Below are positions 7,817 to 10,766 of a stretch of 10,766 nucleotides of DNA, in pieces. Within the stretch, counting starts at the first letter, position 1; each line of letters starts with the position of its first letter. This DNA comes from Chlamydiia bacterium (lineage in GTDB: Bacteria; Chlamydiota; Chlamydiia; Chlamydiales; FEN-1388). The stretch spans positions 1 to 10,766 of the forward strand of contig JAHFTM010000033.1 of NCBI GenBank assembly GCA_023269335.1. The letters are read 5' to 3'. Both the position numbers and the translations under genes were made by a program. Under the pieces are notes generated by a model that was given only the letters and a program-made list of their open reading frames with translations, did not search any database and was not told the DNA's origin.

Positions 7817-7844
7817 TTTACTTACATTGTAATTCTGTTATAAT
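7817..7844 (+). promoter_or_regulatory. Promoter of the phosphatase-like gene (extended -10)
   Basis: A perfect -10 TATAAT lies at 7839-7844, preceded by the extended element TGT (7836-7838). A -35 candidate TTTACT (7817-7822; 4 of 6 to TTGACA) lies at a 16-bp spacing. The surroundings are AT-rich. Transcription would begin near 7850-7852, almost at the ribosome binding site, so the 5' leader would be only about 14 nt. This looks like a housekeeping sigma-70-type (sigma-66 in chlamydiae) promoter. Confidence 0.7.
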
Positions 7845-7852
7845 ACAATTAA

Positions 7853-7858
7853 AAGGAG
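7853..7858 (+). promoter_or_regulatory. Ribosome binding site of the phosphatase-like gene
   Basis: AAGGAG with a 6-nt spacer to ATG at 7865. It is a strong Shine-Dalgarno and fixes the start of the + strand gene. Confidence 0.8.
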
Positions 7859-7864
7859 CTTTTT

Positions 7865-10766
7865 ATGGTAGGAGCTACGGGCAGTGGTTCTGGTCAAACG
7901 CCACAGGATGTACACGTAACTCTTACGCCTGTACTAGCAACTGCTGCAACAGCCGTTCAAGCATCTGCTCTTCCAGCAGCTACGCAGCCAGTAGTAGGTC
8001 AGCCTGCTGTGTCACCTGTCGTGCCACAAGCTTTACCAGTAGTACTGCCAGGCGTGAAGGAGTTTGAACATACCTTTGAGAATGGCTATTTACACCTTAC
8101 AATTACCAAAAATGATGGCACTGTAATTGAAAAGTACTTCAAAATCACAGGTGGCATCACAAATCCAGCTCTCGCAAAAAAGATCATCAATACATATCGT
8201 GAGTCAGGTGCTTTACGCGAGATTGTAGATAGAATTTTGGCAAATGAGGCGGCCAACGCTAATCTTCCAGTGACTGACCCATCACAAGAGACACGGTTGA
8301 AACTCACTATCAAAGCAGACCACTTTGCTGTAAGTCGCTTTTCAAAAGTGACCGGTGAAGAAGTTGGCACTCAGACAGCTGTGCAATTAGGTACTCTTCA
8401 AGGATACGTCACTCAAAAAGCAAAAATAGATAGGGCACTAGGTGGCACTTTTGAAAAAGCGCGCGATCAAATACGCATTAAAAATGAGCTTGTGAATCGC
8501 CTTACAAGTGAGGGGTTTCAGCCTGCTACTGTAAAGGCCACGATCGCTCAGATCTTTGAAGAGGGACAGCTTGGCCTTTTACAAGATGTTGAAGATGATC
8601 TTGCAGACGTCACTCTTTCCGATTTACTTCAATACCCAAATAATGAAGCTGTCTTCGGTGCTTTAGCAGAACTAGGAAAAAATTCTAGTTTAATTAAGCA
8701 CGCAGCTGGCACTAGACAGCTAGCAGAAGGGGCAAAAAACGTAAAAAAATGTCGTGAAGCGATTTTAGATGTGCTTTTACGCCATGTCCATCGTCCTCCA
8801 AAGGTGATTGTGGATCGTGATGTTCATGGAAATGCTACCTGCGCCATTGTACAGCGTGTCTACCAAGGAACACGTGAGCCTGCGACTGTAGATGGTGGCT
8901 ATTTATCTTTAGATGAGGTGACTGATTTAGCAAAGCTTCAACCCCTGGCAGCTGTAGACAGAGGATACTCCAGCGAGTCTGATAAACGACTAAAGAAAAA
9001 CCCACGGCTTGGGGCTCACAACACAAATATGGGCGCAGTGGTAGCTAGAGGTATAGATGGAGAGGGTAGTGTTGTCAACGTGCGGTCAGGCAAGACAGGA
9101 TCACTTGCTCGCGCACAAGAGCTCGCTGAATTTGCCTTACGTCAGGAGCTTGGCTCCGGCAGCACTGCTGCCTTACGACTCATAGGGCCGGATAAAGATG
9201 GCAAACCAGTCTATGAGTTTCGCCCCGCGATTACAACACATATGGATATGGGAAAAGGTAAGATGATCGGTGCCAAATTAGAGCTTTTTGGTGAAGACGA
9301 GCTTGAGTATACGAAAGAGATAGCCAAAGCTGTTGATCAGTGGCCACCGGAGGGCTATCGAGTGCACATAGAAGTCAATGGCGCTCTTTCTGAAGTTGTA
9401 CTGCGAAAACCTATTGTTTCTAACCAGCCCTTTTCATCGCAGGTGGAAGGTATTGGTATTTTTGAGTTGGGGCAAGAGAATGCCGACCATTTTAATTGTG
9501 TAGCAAACCAGCAATATCTTTATGACTTTATAAGAGATAACCCTTCTGATGCAGTTTTAAGAACAGAGCTTCGTAAGATGCAAACGGCTTCACGTGACTT
9601 GAATGCGGTGCTGATGAAAAAGTTAGGCCCTCCTCCAGGCGGTGGCGACTATTTAATGAGCAATGAAAGCGCTGTGGGAGGTGTAGCAAACGTAGGCAAT
9701 CCACTCTGGGGGCTTATTGATTTTGACAAGGTGAAGATAACTAAGTTTTATGACGAAGCAATAATGAATGACAAAGCATTTATTAAGTATGAACAGAAAG
9801 TTGCTAAATTTCTCTTAACGAAACTTCAACTGTTAAAACTAGCACGAGCTTCTCCAGGTATTGCTGAGGGTGATAAAGCAAAATTAGAAGAGATCGAAAA
9901 GATGACAATCGCACTGTATGCACTACATTTTCGCCGACTTCCACCAGAAGTTGACAGTGCTGGTTTTCAAGAGCTGTCTTCGCAGATTGCTACTAACAAT
10001 TTTCACATAAGGCCTGAAAGAAATGAAGAGCAGCTTCATGCGGCTGACTTAGAGATGTTTAGAAACATTTTATGTAACCCCAAGGCAGCTGTTAGCGTCA
10101 AGAAAACTAAATGTGAGCAGTGTAAAAGTGGAGTTGATAGAACAGGGCTAGGAACTGCTCTTGCTGTAGCTCAAGAGCGCTTTCATAGAAAATTTGGTCG
10201 TACGTTTTTACCTGGACAAAAGATTGCTTTAGATATGAATGGCAAGCCAATAACAAGAGATCCAAAGTATATAGATCTTCTTCATTTTAAGAAGTTTTTC
10301 AGAGAAGCAATTCATGAGCTTGCCGTACCGATAGTCGTGGAAACAAAAGGTTTTTCTGGCCTGCGCTGGGGTGAAGGGGCCTATCCATTTGGTGCGAGTG
10401 CCAACCCGGTGCCACATAAATACCTTTTTTTAGAGGATGATCTCCCGCATTTGGCGCTGGTAGATGAGGCTGAAGCAGTTCATGATGTCGTTGGCCTCAA
10501 CTACCAAGATTTGCAGGCAGTAGGAGTAAAGAGTCAGTATAAGGGTAGTCTACATGTACCAGAATCTATTTATTTGCAGTCGACAGCTGATAAAAGAAAG
10601 GCAGTAGCCAAGCGGCAAAAAGAGCTCAACCCCACAAAGTCACGGCTTGAGAGTCAAGCTACATTTGAAGCAAGGCAAGCGAAAGCAGAAAAAATAAAAC
10701 AAGGCGTACGAAAAAAGATAGAAGAGGCTCTTATCTATGCTGGGCTTAGAAAAGCTGAGCTACCAA
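7865..10766 (+). CDS. Large CX5R phosphatase, SopB/IpgD/INPP4-like P-loop, candidate phosphoinositide phosphatase effector (3' end beyond window)
   Basis: The frame is open from ATG 7865 to the window edge, 967 codons with no stop. The deciding motif is CKSGVDRTG at 753-761: catalytic Cys753, five residues, then Arg759 and Thr760. This is the phosphocysteine loop of SopB/SigD, IpgD and INPP4 (CKSGKDRT or CKSAKDRT), enzymes that dephosphorylate phosphoinositides and inositol phosphates. HFNCVANQQ (542-550) may correspond to the NF..NE-type motif that precedes the loop in SopB. Residues 1-60 are Ala/Thr/Val/Pro/Gln-rich low complexity without a membrane segment, fitting a secretion signal and flexible linker. 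A probably folded domain follows from 66, with GAHNTNMG (383-390) and VNVRSG (404-409) further on. The tail from about 906 is highly charged and coiled-coil-like. It is much longer than SopB or IpgD (about 540-560 aa). Odd points are Val757 in place of the usual Lys and Cys750 forming CEQC with the catalytic Cys. It has its own strong promoter. Enzyme class is fairly sure; substrate and secretion are inference. A protein tyrosine or dual-specificity phosphatase is the main alternative. Confidence 0.85.
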   Translation, partial: MVGATGSGSGQTPQDVHVTLTPVLATAATAVQASALPAATQPVVGQPAVSPVVPQALPVVLPGVKEFEHTFENGYLHLTITKNDGTVIEKYFKITGGITNPALAKKIINTYRESGALREIVDRILANEAANANLPVTDPSQETRLKLTIKADHFAVSRFSKVTGEEVGTQTAVQLGTLQGYVTQKAKIDRALGGTFEKARDQIRIKNELVNRLTSEGFQPATVKATIAQIFEEGQLGLLQDVEDDLADVTLSDLLQYPNNEAVFGALAELGKNSSLIKHAAGTRQLAEGAKNVKKCREAILDVLLRHVHRPPKVIVDRDVHGNATCAIVQRVYQGTREPATVDGGYLSLDEVTDLAKLQPLAAVDRGYSSESDKRLKKNPRLGAHNTNMGAVVARGIDGEGSVVNVRSGKTGSLARAQELAEFALRQELGSGSTAALRLIGPDKDGKPVYEFRPAITTHMDMGKGKMIGAKLELFGEDELEYTKEIAKAVDQWPPEGYRVHIEVNGALSEVVLRKPIVSNQPFSSQVEGIGIFELGQENADHFNCVANQQYLYDFIRDNPSDAVLRTELRKMQTASRDLNAVLMKKLGPPPGGGDYLMSNESAVGGVANVGNPLWGLIDFDKVKITKFYDEAIMNDKAFIKYEQKVAKFLLTKLQLLKLARASPGIAEGDKAKLEEIEKMTIALYALHFRRLPPEVDSAGFQELSSQIATNNFHIRPERNEEQLHAADLEMFRNILCNPKAAVSVKKTKCEQCKSGVDRTGLGTALAVAQERFHRKFGRTFLPGQKIALDMNGKPITRDPKYIDLLHFKKFFREAIHELAVPIVVETKGFSGLRWGEGAYPFGASANPVPHKYLFLEDDLPHLALVDEAEAVHDVVGLNYQDLQAVGVKSQYKGSLHVPESIYLQSTADKRKAVAKRQKELNPTKSRLESQATFEARQAKAEKIKQGVRKKIEEALIYAGLRKAELP
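10121..10144 (+). other. CX5R phosphatase active-site loop (Cys753 to Thr760)
   Basis: These codons specify CKSGVDRT. In this superfamily the Cys is the nucleophile forming a phospho-enzyme intermediate and the Arg binds the phosphate. The Lys at the first variable position (x1) and the Asp just before the Arg (x5) match SopB, IpgD and INPP4. The fourth variable position (x4) is Val757, where SopB, IpgD, INPP4 and PTEN have Lys, while myotubularins have Trp and Sac-domain enzymes Leu. Confidence 0.85.

Noticed and set aside
8086..8370. Open frame on the - strand inside the phosphatase gene
   Set aside because: It lies wholly within a longer, well-started + strand frame and shows no recognisable protein features; the shorter - strand frames at 8835-9026 and 10229-10417 are rejected for the same reason.

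Overview
The window holds four protein-coding genes. Three run leftward (- strand) and one runs rightward (+ strand). The best organism guess is an environmental, amoeba-associated member of the Chlamydiota (Parachlamydia/Waddlia/Simkania type). The guess rests on the N-terminus of MutS, whose TPMM.QW..CK....LL.FR.GDFYEAF pattern is the one I remember from chlamydial MutS. It is also supported by moderate-to-low GC, large Ser/Ala-rich proteins of effector-like build, and a eukaryote-directed type of lipid phosphatase. This placement is from memory of the family, not from a search.

Layout. 1-2207 (-) is the 5' 735 codons of a large Ser-rich helical protein, cut by the window edge. 2253-4823 (-) is its complete 856-residue paralogue, lying 45 bp upstream in the same direction, so the two are probably co-transcribed. 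Both genes share a 20-nt leader immediately before the ATG that differs only by four transitions. 4824-5064 is a non-coding gap with a 7-bp stem-loop just after the mutS stop and a compact GC-rich repeat/palindrome element. 5065-7734 (-) is a complete, intact mutS. 7735-7864 is a divergent promoter region with a perfect extended -10 and a strong Shine-Dalgarno for the + gene. 7865-10766 (+) is the first 967 codons of a large protein, open at the right edge.

The most notable content is this + strand protein. Its residues 753-760 read CKSGVDRT, a CX5R phosphatase P-loop of the SopB/IpgD/INPP4 type, with Val where those enzymes have Lys. I read it as a candidate phosphoinositide phosphatase effector acting on host membranes. 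The Ser-rich paralogues have low-complexity, Ser/Thr/Ala-rich N-termini such as secreted effectors often carry, and a C-terminal helical block that faintly recalls a RasGEF catalytic core. Only mutS is a housekeeping gene; it sits between two probable host-interaction loci and has no evident functional link to them. No tRNA, rRNA, CRISPR array, transposase or integrase was seen.
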